Of a stretch of DNA of 12,353 nt, positions 6,829-12,353 are shown in pieces. Made by a program: the position numbers and the translations under genes. Source of the stretch: Thermoplasmata archaeon (GTDB taxonomy: Archaea; Thermoplasmatota; Thermoplasmata; Lutacidiplasmatales; UBA184); NCBI GenBank assembly GCA_030039865.1, contig JASHUS010000079.1, forward strand, positions 1 through 12,353, written 5' to 3'. Under the pieces are notes generated by a model, which worked only from the letters and a program-made list of their open reading frames with translations, was not told the origin of the DNA and ran no database searches. Numbering within the stretch: the stretch's first letter is position 1; each line of letters opens with the position of its first letter.

Positions 6829-6836
6829 GCTTAAGC
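6829..6836. promoter_or_regulatory. Palindromic TATA-like box in the acyl-CoA dehydrogenase / Rqc2 divergent spacer
   Basis: GCTTAAGC is a perfect 8-base palindrome at the exact middle of the 85-base spacer 6790-6874. Its centre is about 43 bases from the ATG of each flanking gene, so each transcript would carry a leader of roughly 18 bases. Its GCTTAA core recurs in the isocitrate dehydrogenase promoter (1237-1245). The use of one box in both directions is inference. Confidence 0.5.
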
Positions 6837-6860
6837 AATCTCGCCCGGTCGCCGGCGCCC

Positions 6861-6866
6861 GAGGTG
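6861..6866 (+). promoter_or_regulatory. Ribosome-binding site of Rqc2/NEMF homologue
   Basis: GAGGTG, complementary to the conserved 3' end of 16S rRNA, ends eight bases before the ATG at 6875. It decides the start, since the frame is open upstream to 6707 but without similarity to the family. Confidence 0.65.
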
Positions 6867-6874
6867 GGAGACCG

Positions 6875-8770
6875 ATGTCCTCGTCCCCGACGCCGAAGGA
6901 CCGGTTCACCGCGCTCGACACCCTCGCGGTCGTCCGGGAGCTGCGCGAACTCGGGCCCGCCCGCGTCGACAAGGCGTTCGACGTTCCGCCGGGCGGATGG
7001 TCCCTGGCGCTGCGGGCGCCCGGGCACGGTCGGCGCGAGCTGCTGATCGTCCCCGGACGGTACGTCGCGCTGCTCGAGCGAGGGCTCGATCATTCGGAGG
7101 AGCTCTCGCCGCTCGCGAAGGAGCTGCGCCGACTCCTGACCGGCGCGGCGCTGCGGAGCGTCCACGAGCCCGCGGGCGAACGCGTGCTCCAGGTCGCCTT
7201 CGCGCGGTCCGACGAGCCGGGCGAGCTGCTCCTCGTGGTCGAGATCTTCGGACACGGAAACATCCTGGTCGTGCGGGACCAGCGGATCCTCGCGGTCGCC
7301 CGACCCCGGCGTTGGGCGCATCGCAGCGTGCGCGTCGGGGCGGAGTACGCCCCACCCCCGTCGCGGGCGGACCCCTGGCGACTCGGCGTCGCCGAGATCG
7401 AAGGAGAGCTCGCGGGTTCGCGGACCGACCTCGCCAGCACGCTCGCCGCGCGTCTGGCCCTCGGAGGGCCGCTCGCCGAGGAGCTCATCGCCCGAGCGGG
7501 GTGGAATCCGGCGGAGGCGACGGCGCCCGGAGCCGGTCGGACCGCGCCCAAGTTGCACGCGGAGCTCGCGCGGCTCCTCGCCGAGATCGGCGAGCGTCCC
7601 CTCGGATACGTTTACCTGCGCGAGGGTGCGGCGGTCGATGCCACGCCCTACCCCTCGGTGCGCTGGCGATCCGTGGCCGACGTCAATGAGGCGACGCGCC
7701 CATCGTTCTCGTTAGCGGCCCAGGAGTACTTTGGGCCACTCGGTCGATCGGGTCCGAGCCCGGAGGAGGCCGCATCCGTCCGGGCGCGCGAGAGCCTTGA
7801 GCACCTCGCCGATCAGCAACGCAGCGCGGTCGAGGGGCTCTCGCGTTCGATCGCCGAGCTCAAGTCGCAGGCCGCGGCGATCTACGCGCACTATCCGGAA
7901 GCGGAGGCGGCGCTCGCGCGACCCGTCGCCGAGGAGGAACCCGAGCGGCCGCTCGCGATCGATCTTGGCGGGACGATCGTTCCGCTCCAGCGCGGTCGAA
8001 GCCCCCGAGCCGCGGCCCAATCGCTCTTCGAAGAGGCGAAGCGCGTCCAGACCAAGCTGGAAGGGGCGCGCGCGGCGCTCGAGGAAACGGAGCGAAAGCT
8101 CTCCGAGCCCCGGCCCGAGTCCGCGGAGGCTCCGCTGGCCCGATCCGCCCGCCCGGCCGGCCGAACGCACTGGTTCGAGAAGTTCCGCTGGTTCATCAGT
8201 TCCGAGGGAGTCATCGTCGTTGCCGGCCGGGATGCGTCTTCGAACGACCAGGTCGTCAAGCGTCATCTCAAGGACCGGGACGTGTACCTCCACGCCGATC
8301 TCCACGGCGCGGCGAGCGTCGTGGTGAAGCATCCCGACGGCGGGCCCGCACCGGGCGAGGCGACGCTCCGGGAAGCCGGCCAGTGGGCGGTCGCGTTCTC
8401 AAAGGCCTGGCGCGCGGGTCTCGCGTCGGCCTCGGCGTTCTGGGTCACGGCCGAACAGGTGTCGAAATCGAGCGAGAGCGGGGAGTTCGTGGCCCGCGGC
8501 GCGTGGGTGATCCGCGGCACCAAGCACGTCCTGCGCGATCTGCCGCTCGAGCTCGCACTCGGCACGATCGATTACGAGGGCGACGAGCGTTGGACCGTCG
8601 CGCCGGCCGACGCGGTGCGCCGCCGGGGCGCGGTGCGGGTCCTCCTGACGCCGGGCGACGACCGCGACCGTCCGGCGCGCGAGGTCGAGCTCGCCCGGGA
8701 CTGGGGGATCTCCCGCTCGCTCCTCCAGTCCCTGTTGCCCGCCGGCGGCGTCACCATCCGTCGGGCGTAG
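6875..8770 (+). CDS. rqcH: Rqc2/NEMF (NFACT) ribosome quality-control factor
   Basis: This 631-residue cytoplasmic protein should bind large ribosomal subunits that carry stalled peptidyl-tRNA. The NFACT-N domain fills about residues 8-240, with RRELLIVPGRYVAL, then SPLAKELRRLLTG, GERVLQVAF and EIFGHGNILVVRD. A coiled coil broken by a small segment spans about 300-420. The NFACT-R (DUF814) domain at about 432-550 is the clearest signature: HWFEKFRWFISSEG, then GRDASSNDQVVKRHL and DVYLHADLHGA. The short C-terminal region is typical of archaeal members. The Asp-Arg pair needed for tRNA recruitment in bacterial RqcH appears here as Glu-Arg (E102, R103). The start is supported by GAGGTG. The last 66 residues overlap the convergent zinc-ribbon gene on the other strand. 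The assigned symbol is by homology to bacterial RqcH. Confidence 0.9.
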   Translation: MSSSPTPKDRFTALDTLAVVRELRELGPARVDKAFDVPPGGWSLALRAPGHGRRELLIVPGRYVALLERGLDHSEELSPLAKELRRLLTGAALRSVHEPAGERVLQVAFARSDEPGELLLVVEIFGHGNILVVRDQRILAVARPRRWAHRSVRVGAEYAPPPSRADPWRLGVAEIEGELAGSRTDLASTLAARLALGGPLAEELIARAGWNPAEATAPGAGRTAPKLHAELARLLAEIGERPLGYVYLREGAAVDATPYPSVRWRSVADVNEATRPSFSLAAQEYFGPLGRSGPSPEEAASVRARESLEHLADQQRSAVEGLSRSIAELKSQAAAIYAHYPEAEAALARPVAEEEPERPLAIDLGGTIVPLQRGRSPRAAAQSLFEEAKRVQTKLEGARAALEETERKLSEPRPESAEAPLARSARPAGRTHWFEKFRWFISSEGVIVVAGRDASSNDQVVKRHLKDRDVYLHADLHGAASVVVKHPDGGPAPGEATLREAGQWAVAFSKAWRAGLASASAFWVTAEQVSKSSESGEFVARGAWVIRGTKHVLRDLPLELALGTIDYEGDERWTVAPADAVRRRGAVRVLLTPGDDRDRPAREVELARDWGISRSLLQSLLPAGGVTIRRA

Positions 8771-9399
8771 ACCCGCTGAACCTCACGGGCGGGGAACACT
8801 TCGTCGGGGAACCGCCAGGTCCGGCCGTTCGCGCGAAGCCCCGTGACCCGCACCTCGCCGATCTCCGTCGGGGCGACTTGCCCGATCGCGATCGGCGCGT
8901 CGGGGGCGACGACCCAGACCGTCGATCGGGTATGCGCCCCGGCGACGAGCGAGACCTTGAGCCGCAGCTCGTTCGCCGGCGTGGTCCAGACCGTGGTCAA
9001 CTCCTCCGCCCGCGCGCGCGCCAGGGACCCACCCCGGCGTCCGCTCAGGCGATGGATGCGAAGCGCCTCGGCGCCGACGGGGAGCGGAGCGCCCACAGAA
9101 AGCTCCTCGTGGGCGGGGAGCCGAACGCGAGATCGCTCCGATCCCGCGCCCCGGGAGACGATCAGATCGAGCTCGTGCTCCTCCGGCGCCCGGACCTCGA
9201 ACGGATGCGTCCAACCGCAGACCCGGCACCGGGCCAAGCCGGCGCGCGGCGCCGCGCGCTCGCCCGCCCGACGATCCCAGTGCAGGATCCGGTGCTCGGT
9301 CGTTTCGCCGCAGATCTCGCACCGTAGTCGCGCCGCGTGGAGACCGGCACGGGCCGGCGTCGGAGCGCTCGCGGAGGGAGTACCTTCAGGGGCGTCCAC
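8572..9399 (-). CDS. HVO_0476/COG1326-like archaeal zinc-ribbon protein with C-terminal extension
   Basis: The 275-residue frame contains an N-terminal zinc ribbon with two CxxC knuckles, CEIC (27-30) and CRVC (58-61). A beta-rich domain follows to about residue 214, including TTVWTTPANELRLKVSLV and a final EVQRVYARR. This matches my memory of the archaeal HVO_0476 family, whose biochemical role is unknown to me. Residues 210-275 lie antisense to the end of the Rqc2 gene and are Arg/Ser/Pro-rich, unlike the rest. The real domain ends almost exactly where Rqc2 stops. GTG at 9399 is preceded by GCGAGG at the right spacing (9405-9410) and overlaps the uridylyltransferase stop by 14 bases, so this is the last gene of the UDP-sugar operon. 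The start is fairly secure; the true C-terminus is not. Confidence 0.75.
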   Translation of the reverse strand: MDAPEGTPSASAPTPARAGLHAARLRCEICGETTEHRILHWDRRAGERAAPRAGLARCRVCGWTHPFEVRAPEEHELDLIVSRGAGSERSRVRLPAHEELSVGAPLPVGAEALRIHRLSGRRGGSLARARAEELTTVWTTPANELRLKVSLVAGAHTRSTVWVVAPDAPIAIGQVAPTEIGEVRVTGLRANGRTWRFPDEVFPAREVQRVYARRMVTPPAGNRDWRSEREIPQSRASSTSRAGRSRSSPGVRRTRTAPRRRTASAGATVQRSSPS

Positions 9400-10342
9400 G
9401 GCGCGCCTCGCGTCGTCGTTGTGCGCTCGCGGCCCGGGGCGTCGAACCGCGGGTTCCGGACGCTGCCGGGCGCGCGGCCGTTCGCGCCGCTTCCGGGCGC
9501 TCGGTCACGAGATCGCGCAGCACCGGTCGCAGCCGTTCTCGAAGCTCGGGGGAGTTCCAGGCGAAGATCAGATTCGTCCGCAGCCACAGGTAGCGATCCC
9601 CGATGTCGTACCGCGTGCCCTCGAACGTGGCGGCGTAGACCGAACCGCGTTTCGCCAGTCGTTGCAGTGCATCGGTGAGCTGCACCTCGCCGCGCGCGTC
9701 GGGGGGCGTGCGGTCGATCGCGTCGTAGATCTCCGGCGTGAGGACGTAGGCCCCGGTGATCCCGAGGCGGCTCGGCGCCTCGGCGAGGCTCGGCTTCTCG
9801 ACCAGGCGCTCGCATCGGTAGACCCCCGGCTCGACCTCGGGCCCCGCGACGATCCCGTAGTCCTGCACCTTGTCGTCCGGCACCCGCTCCACCGCGATCA
9901 CGGGGGCGCGGTACCGCTCGAACCGCGTCCAGAGCTGGCGGAGGAGCGGCGGCTCACAGACATTGATCGTGTCGCCCAGCAGCACTCCGAACGGCTCGGC
10001 ACCGGTATGGTAGCGCGCGCACTCGATCGCGCTCGCGAGTCCCTTCGGCTCGCGTTGGCGCACGAAGTGGATGCGGGCCCGCTGGCTGAGCTCGTCGAGC
10101 TCCTTCAGCTCGGGCTGCCGTTCGTGCCGCGCGAGCTCGGGGCTGAAATCGAAATGATCCTCGAGCGCGCGCTTTCCCCGGCCGGTGACGATCAGGATAT
10201 CGTCCGCGCCCGAGGCGACCGCCTCCGCCACCACGTACTGGATGATCGGGCGGTCGACCAGCGGCAGCATCTCCTTCGGCTGGCTCTTCGTCGCGGGCAG
10301 GAAGCGTGTGCCAAGGCCGGCGGCCGGGATCACGACCTTCAT
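9386..10342 (-). CDS. galU: UTP-glucose-1-phosphate uridylyltransferase
   Basis: This 318-residue nucleotidyltransferase should make UDP-glucose from glucose-1-phosphate and UTP. The N-terminal signature GLGTRFLPATKSQPKEMLP (9-27) is the nucleotide-binding loop, followed by DRPIIQYVV. LLGDTI (D124) is the probable metal-binding Asp, and VEKP is at about 181-184. GEVQLTDALQ and YDIGDRYLWL near 218-253 are typical of the GalU group. The segment normally GLGHA(V/I) reads GLASAI (101-106), an unusual change in a substrate-facing loop. The last 40 or so residues are Ala/Arg-rich and look like a dispensable tail. The ATG overlaps the TGA of the UDP-glucose dehydrogenase gene as ATGA, so translation is probably coupled. 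It supplies the substrate for the enzyme encoded immediately upstream. Confidence 0.9.
   Translation of the reverse strand: MKVVIPAAGLGTRFLPATKSQPKEMLPLVDRPIIQYVVAEAVASGADDILIVTGRGKRALEDHFDFSPELARHERQPELKELDELSQRARIHFVRQREPKGLASAIECARYHTGAEPFGVLLGDTINVCEPPLLRQLWTRFERYRAPVIAVERVPDDKVQDYGIVAGPEVEPGVYRCERLVEKPSLAEAPSRLGITGAYVLTPEIYDAIDRTPPDARGEVQLTDALQRLAKRGSVYAATFEGTRYDIGDRYLWLRTNLIFAWNSPELRERLRPVLRDLVTERPEAARTAARPAASGTRGSTPRAASAQRRREARRGRP
9405..9410 (-). promoter_or_regulatory. Ribosome-binding site of the zinc-ribbon gene
   Basis: The minus strand reads GCGAGG about five bases before the GTG at 9399, the same hexamer as ahead of isocitrate dehydrogenase. It lies inside the last codons of the uridylyltransferase gene and supports translation from the GTG. 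Confidence 0.5.
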
Positions 10343-11703
10343 GGGCGGGCGCTCCCGGCGCCGAGGGCCGCGACCTCGAGGCCCGCGCGTCGCGCCGTGG
10401 CCGGCGCGACCGCGCGACGCAGATCGATCAGGAGCGGCCGCGCCATGAGCCGTGTCCAAGCGGTTCGCCAGCGGGTGAACACCGGCCAGTCGGCCTGCAA
10501 GACCGCGGCATCGGCACCGCGCAGGGCGTCTTCGATCGAGCCGACGAGCTCGAACGCGCCGCCCCCCGCCGGACCGGCGCGCTCCCAGGCGGCACGGAAG
10601 TTCTCGTTCGCCTGCGGATCGTAGCCGCGGACCCGGGCCCCTTGCCCGATGAGCCCCGCCGCGATCGGCAGGGCTCGGGTCTCCCGGACGTCGTCCGTGC
10701 CGGCCTTGAACGAGAGCCCGAGCAGCGCGATCCGCTTCCCGGCAAGGGCCCCCGCGTGGTCGCGGACGAAGTCGATCGAGTAGGCCAGCTGCTCCTGGTT
10801 GGCCCGCAGCGCGGACTCGGCCGTTCGGACGCGGAAGCCGAGCTCTCGCGAACGGCCGGCGAACGCCCGGAGGTCCTTCTCGAAGCAGCTGCCCCCGAAC
10901 CCCGGGCCGGCGCGCAAGAACTTCGGGCCGATGCGCGAGTCCTGACCCACAGCGCGCATCACCTCGTCGACGTTCGTCCCGAGCCGGTCGCTCAATCGGG
11001 CGACCTCGTTCGCGAACGAGACCTTGATCGCGAGGAAGGCGTTCGCCGAGTACTTCACCAGCTCCGCGCCCGACGGCGTCAGCGCGAGCACGGGGGCGTC
11101 GAACGCGCGGTACGCGCGCCGCAGCCACGCCAGCGCCCGGGCGTCCGACGTGCCGACGACGATGCGCTCGGGCGAGATCGCGTCATGGACCATCGAACCT
11201 TCCGCGAGGAACTCCGGATTCGCGGCCACGCCCAGCTGCGCCGGTGGACGCCGTGAGCGTTCTCGGAGGATCGGGGTGACCACGTGCTCGGTGGTTCCCG
11301 GCACGACCGTGCTCTTCACGACGACGAGACGGTAGGCTCGGACGGCGCGGAGGGCGGCCCCGACCTCCCGGGCGCTCCGCTGTAGCGGGGCCAAATCGAT
11401 CCGCCCGCTCGGCCGAGCCGGCGTCGGTACGCACAGGAATATCCCCTCGGCCCCGCGCACGAGGTCGTCCAGGCTCTCGGCGACCGCGAATCGCCCCGAA
11501 CGCCGCTGCGCCGCGAGCAGCCGGGCGAGGCCCGGCTCGTGGTACGGCGTTCGGCCCCGATCGACGGCCCGTCGGATCTCGGGCTTCACGTCGTAGCCGG
11601 TCACGCGGAGCCCGTGGGCCGCGAATCCCAGCCCAGTGGCGAGGCCCATGTAGCCGAGCCCGACGATGCCGACTCGGGCGGAGGAGGACCGGGAAGGCGT
11701 CAC
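10339..11703 (-). CDS. ugd: UDP-glucose 6-dehydrogenase
   Basis: This 454-residue enzyme should oxidise UDP-glucose to UDP-glucuronate with two NAD+. The N-terminal Rossmann fold starts VGIVGLGYMG (11-20). KSTVVPGTT (130-138) and NPEFLAEGS (172-180) are family motifs. K217 and N221 lie in the ELVKYSANAFLAIK helix. The catalytic Cys is C273 in GFGGSCFEKDL. The C-terminal UDP-binding domain contains SFKAGTDDVRET (331-342), where UDP-glucose and UDP-mannosamine/ManNAc dehydrogenases are similar. UDP-glucose is favoured by the flanking uridylyltransferase and UDP-glucuronate decarboxylase genes. The start is GTG with a strong GGAGG five bases upstream. It overlaps the upstream gene's stop as GTGA and the downstream start as ATGA. 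Confidence 0.92.
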   Translation of the reverse strand: MTPSRSSSARVGIVGLGYMGLATGLGFAAHGLRVTGYDVKPEIRRAVDRGRTPYHEPGLARLLAAQRRSGRFAVAESLDDLVRGAEGIFLCVPTPARPSGRIDLAPLQRSAREVGAALRAVRAYRLVVVKSTVVPGTTEHVVTPILRERSRRPPAQLGVAANPEFLAEGSMVHDAISPERIVVGTSDARALAWLRRAYRAFDAPVLALTPSGAELVKYSANAFLAIKVSFANEVARLSDRLGTNVDEVMRAVGQDSRIGPKFLRAGPGFGGSCFEKDLRAFAGRSRELGFRVRTAESALRANQEQLAYSIDFVRDHAGALAGKRIALLGLSFKAGTDDVRETRALPIAAGLIGQGARVRGYDPQANENFRAAWERAGPAGGGAFELVGSIEDALRGADAAVLQADWPVFTRWRTAWTRLMARPLLIDLRRAVAPATARRAGLEVAALGAGSARP

Positions 11704-12353
11704 GCCGTCCTCCGAGTTCCCGGAAGGGCCGCGCGGAAGTAAGCGACCGTCGGGGCGAGCCCCTCCTCGAACGTGACGCGCGGCGCCCAGCGTAGGTAGC
11801 GCCGCGCGCGCGCGATCACGGGCCGCCGCTGGGTCGGATCGTCGACGCGCGCCGGCAGACGCCGGAACCTCGGAGTCACGCCGATCGCCTGAGCCACGAG
11901 CTCCGCGGTACGGCGGACGGTGATCTCGCGGGGGTTGCCGAGGTTGATCGGGACGGGAACCCCGGGCCGGGCGTTCATCAATCGAACCAGCCCGTCGATC
12001 AGATCGGATACGTAGCAGTACGAGCGGGTCTGCTGCCCCCGCCCGTAGAGCGTGAACGGCTCCCCGCGCAGACCCTGGACGACGAAGTTCGAGACGACGC
12101 GTCCGTCCTCCGGCGACATGCGGGGGCCGTAGGTGTTGAAGATGCGGGCGATCCGGACGTCCAGCGCGTACTCGCGACGGTAGGCGGCCGCGAGCGCTTC
12201 GGCAAACCGCTTCCCTTCGTCGTAGCAGCTGCGCGGGCCGAGCGGATTGACGTGGCCCCAGTACGACTCGTCCTGGGGATGGACCTCGGGATCGCCGTAG
12301 ACCTCGCTCGTCGACGCCAGCAGAACGCGCGCGTCCGACCGGCGTGCGGCGTC
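11700..12353 (-). CDS. uxs: UDP-glucuronate decarboxylase (UDP-xylose synthase), 5' end missing
   Basis: The visible 217 residues are the C-terminal two thirds of an extended short-chain dehydrogenase, reading in frame from the right edge. My translation gives LLASTSEVYGDP near the edge, then ESYWGHVNPLGPRSCYDEGKR with the YxxxK pair (Y44, K48 of the fragment). RIFNTYGPRM, GRVVSNFVVQ, LYGRGQQTRSYCYVSDL and INLGNPREIT follow. The STSE...YWGHVNP...R-CYDE-K combination is characteristic of UDP-glucuronate decarboxylases, as opposed to dTDP-glucose 4,6-dehydratases or UDP-glucose epimerases. The reaction is UDP-glucuronate to UDP-xylose plus CO2, with bound NAD+. The substrate comes from the enzyme encoded just downstream, which overlaps by four bases (GTGA). 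The ATG at 12119 is internal, not the start; the Rossmann nucleotide-binding motif lies outside the window. Confidence 0.88.
   Translation of the reverse strand, partial: DAARRSDARVLLASTSEVYGDPEVHPQDESYWGHVNPLGPRSCYDEGKRFAEALAAAYRREYALDVRIARIFNTYGPRMSPEDGRVVSNFVVQGLRGEPFTLYGRGQQTRSYCYVSDLIDGLVRLMNARPGVPVPINLGNPREITVRRTAELVAQAIGVTPRFRRLPARVDDPTQRRPVIARARRYLRWAPRVTFEEGLAPTVAYFRAALPGTRRTA
11709..11713 (-). promoter_or_regulatory. Ribosome-binding site of UDP-glucose 6-dehydrogenase
   Basis: The minus strand reads GGAGG five bases before the GTG at 11703, within the last codons of the upstream decarboxylase gene. It is the strongest Shine-Dalgarno site in the window and confirms the GTG start. 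Confidence 0.65.

Noticed and set aside
4459..6834. Very long open plus-strand frame (791 codons) opposite Hel308 and acyl-CoA dehydrogenase
   Set aside because: Its translation is rich in Arg, Glu, Asp and Pro with no recognisable domain, while the minus strand encodes two clear families. GC-rich coding DNA often leaves antisense frames open.
6790..6972. 61-residue N-terminal extension of acyl-CoA dehydrogenase
   Set aside because: It would cross the divergent promoter and overlap the start of Rqc2. The family normally begins near the ATG at 6789.
11700..12353. dTDP-glucose 4,6-dehydratase or UDP-glucose 4-epimerase
   Set aside because: STSE with YWGHVNP and the CYDEGKR catalytic region match UDP-glucuronate decarboxylase, and UDP-glucose dehydrogenase is encoded next to it.
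1..12353. Haloarchaeal origin of the DNA
   Set aside because: The G+C is compatible, but the proteins are not markedly acidic and carry many Arg residues.
1..12353. CRISPR arrays, tRNA or rRNA genes, insertion sequences, attachment sites
   Set aside because: The gaps between genes are at most about 85 bases. I saw no regularly spaced repeats, no cloverleaf-like sequences in those gaps and no transposase or integrase motifs.

Overview
The window looks like a stretch of a GC-rich archaeal chromosome (roughly 70% G+C by eye). The archaeal assignment rests on several genes. There is an Orc1/Cdc6-family protein, a Hel308-type helicase, a short archaeal Rqc2/NEMF homologue and a zinc-ribbon protein of the archaeal HVO_0476/COG1326 family. 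TATA-like boxes also sit about 25-45 nt ahead of start codons. The proteins are rich in Arg and Ala but not strongly acidic, which argues against a haloarchaeon. A high-GC Thermoplasmatota-like lineage is my best guess, but that is inference. Start codons are often GTG, and GAGG-type ribosome-binding sites precede several genes, so led and possibly leaderless transcripts seem to coexist.

Layout. Positions 1-101 hold the 3' end of an unidentified plus-strand gene. It meets isocitrate dehydrogenase (98-1204, minus) tail to tail. Upstream of that, on the same strand, is an MscS-type mechanosensitive channel (1240-2199). The channel diverges from a degenerate Orc1/Cdc6-like protein (2262-3479, plus) across a short AT-rich spacer. 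The Orc1/Cdc6 gene runs head-on into Hel308 (3337-5646, minus), which lies 24 nt downstream of an acyl-CoA dehydrogenase (5671-6789, minus). The dehydrogenase diverges from Rqc2/NEMF (6875-8770, plus) across an 85-nt spacer with a palindromic TATA-like box exactly in its middle. Rqc2/NEMF collides with the last gene of a minus-strand operon that runs in from the right edge: UDP-glucuronate decarboxylase (partial), UDP-glucose 6-dehydrogenase, UTP-glucose-1-phosphate uridylyltransferase and the HVO_0476-like zinc-ribbon protein.

How the genes work together. The right-hand operon holds three consecutive steps: glucose-1-phosphate to UDP-glucose, to UDP-glucuronate, to UDP-xylose. The genes overlap (GTGA, ATGA, then 14 nt), so translation is probably coupled. 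The expected use is cell-surface or protein glycosylation. The rest is housekeeping: TCA cycle, osmotic protection, replication or DNA binding, DNA repair, acyl-CoA oxidation and ribosome rescue. No tRNA, rRNA, CRISPR, insertion sequence or gap over 300 bases without a gene was found.

The observations I would follow first are: an Orc1/Cdc6 protein whose Walker A lysine, Walker B glutamate and sensor-1 asparagine all appear replaced; two palindromic TATA-like boxes in divergent spacers that could each serve both genes; two long tail-to-tail gene overlaps; and an acyl-CoA dehydrogenase missing two conserved FAD-contact segments.
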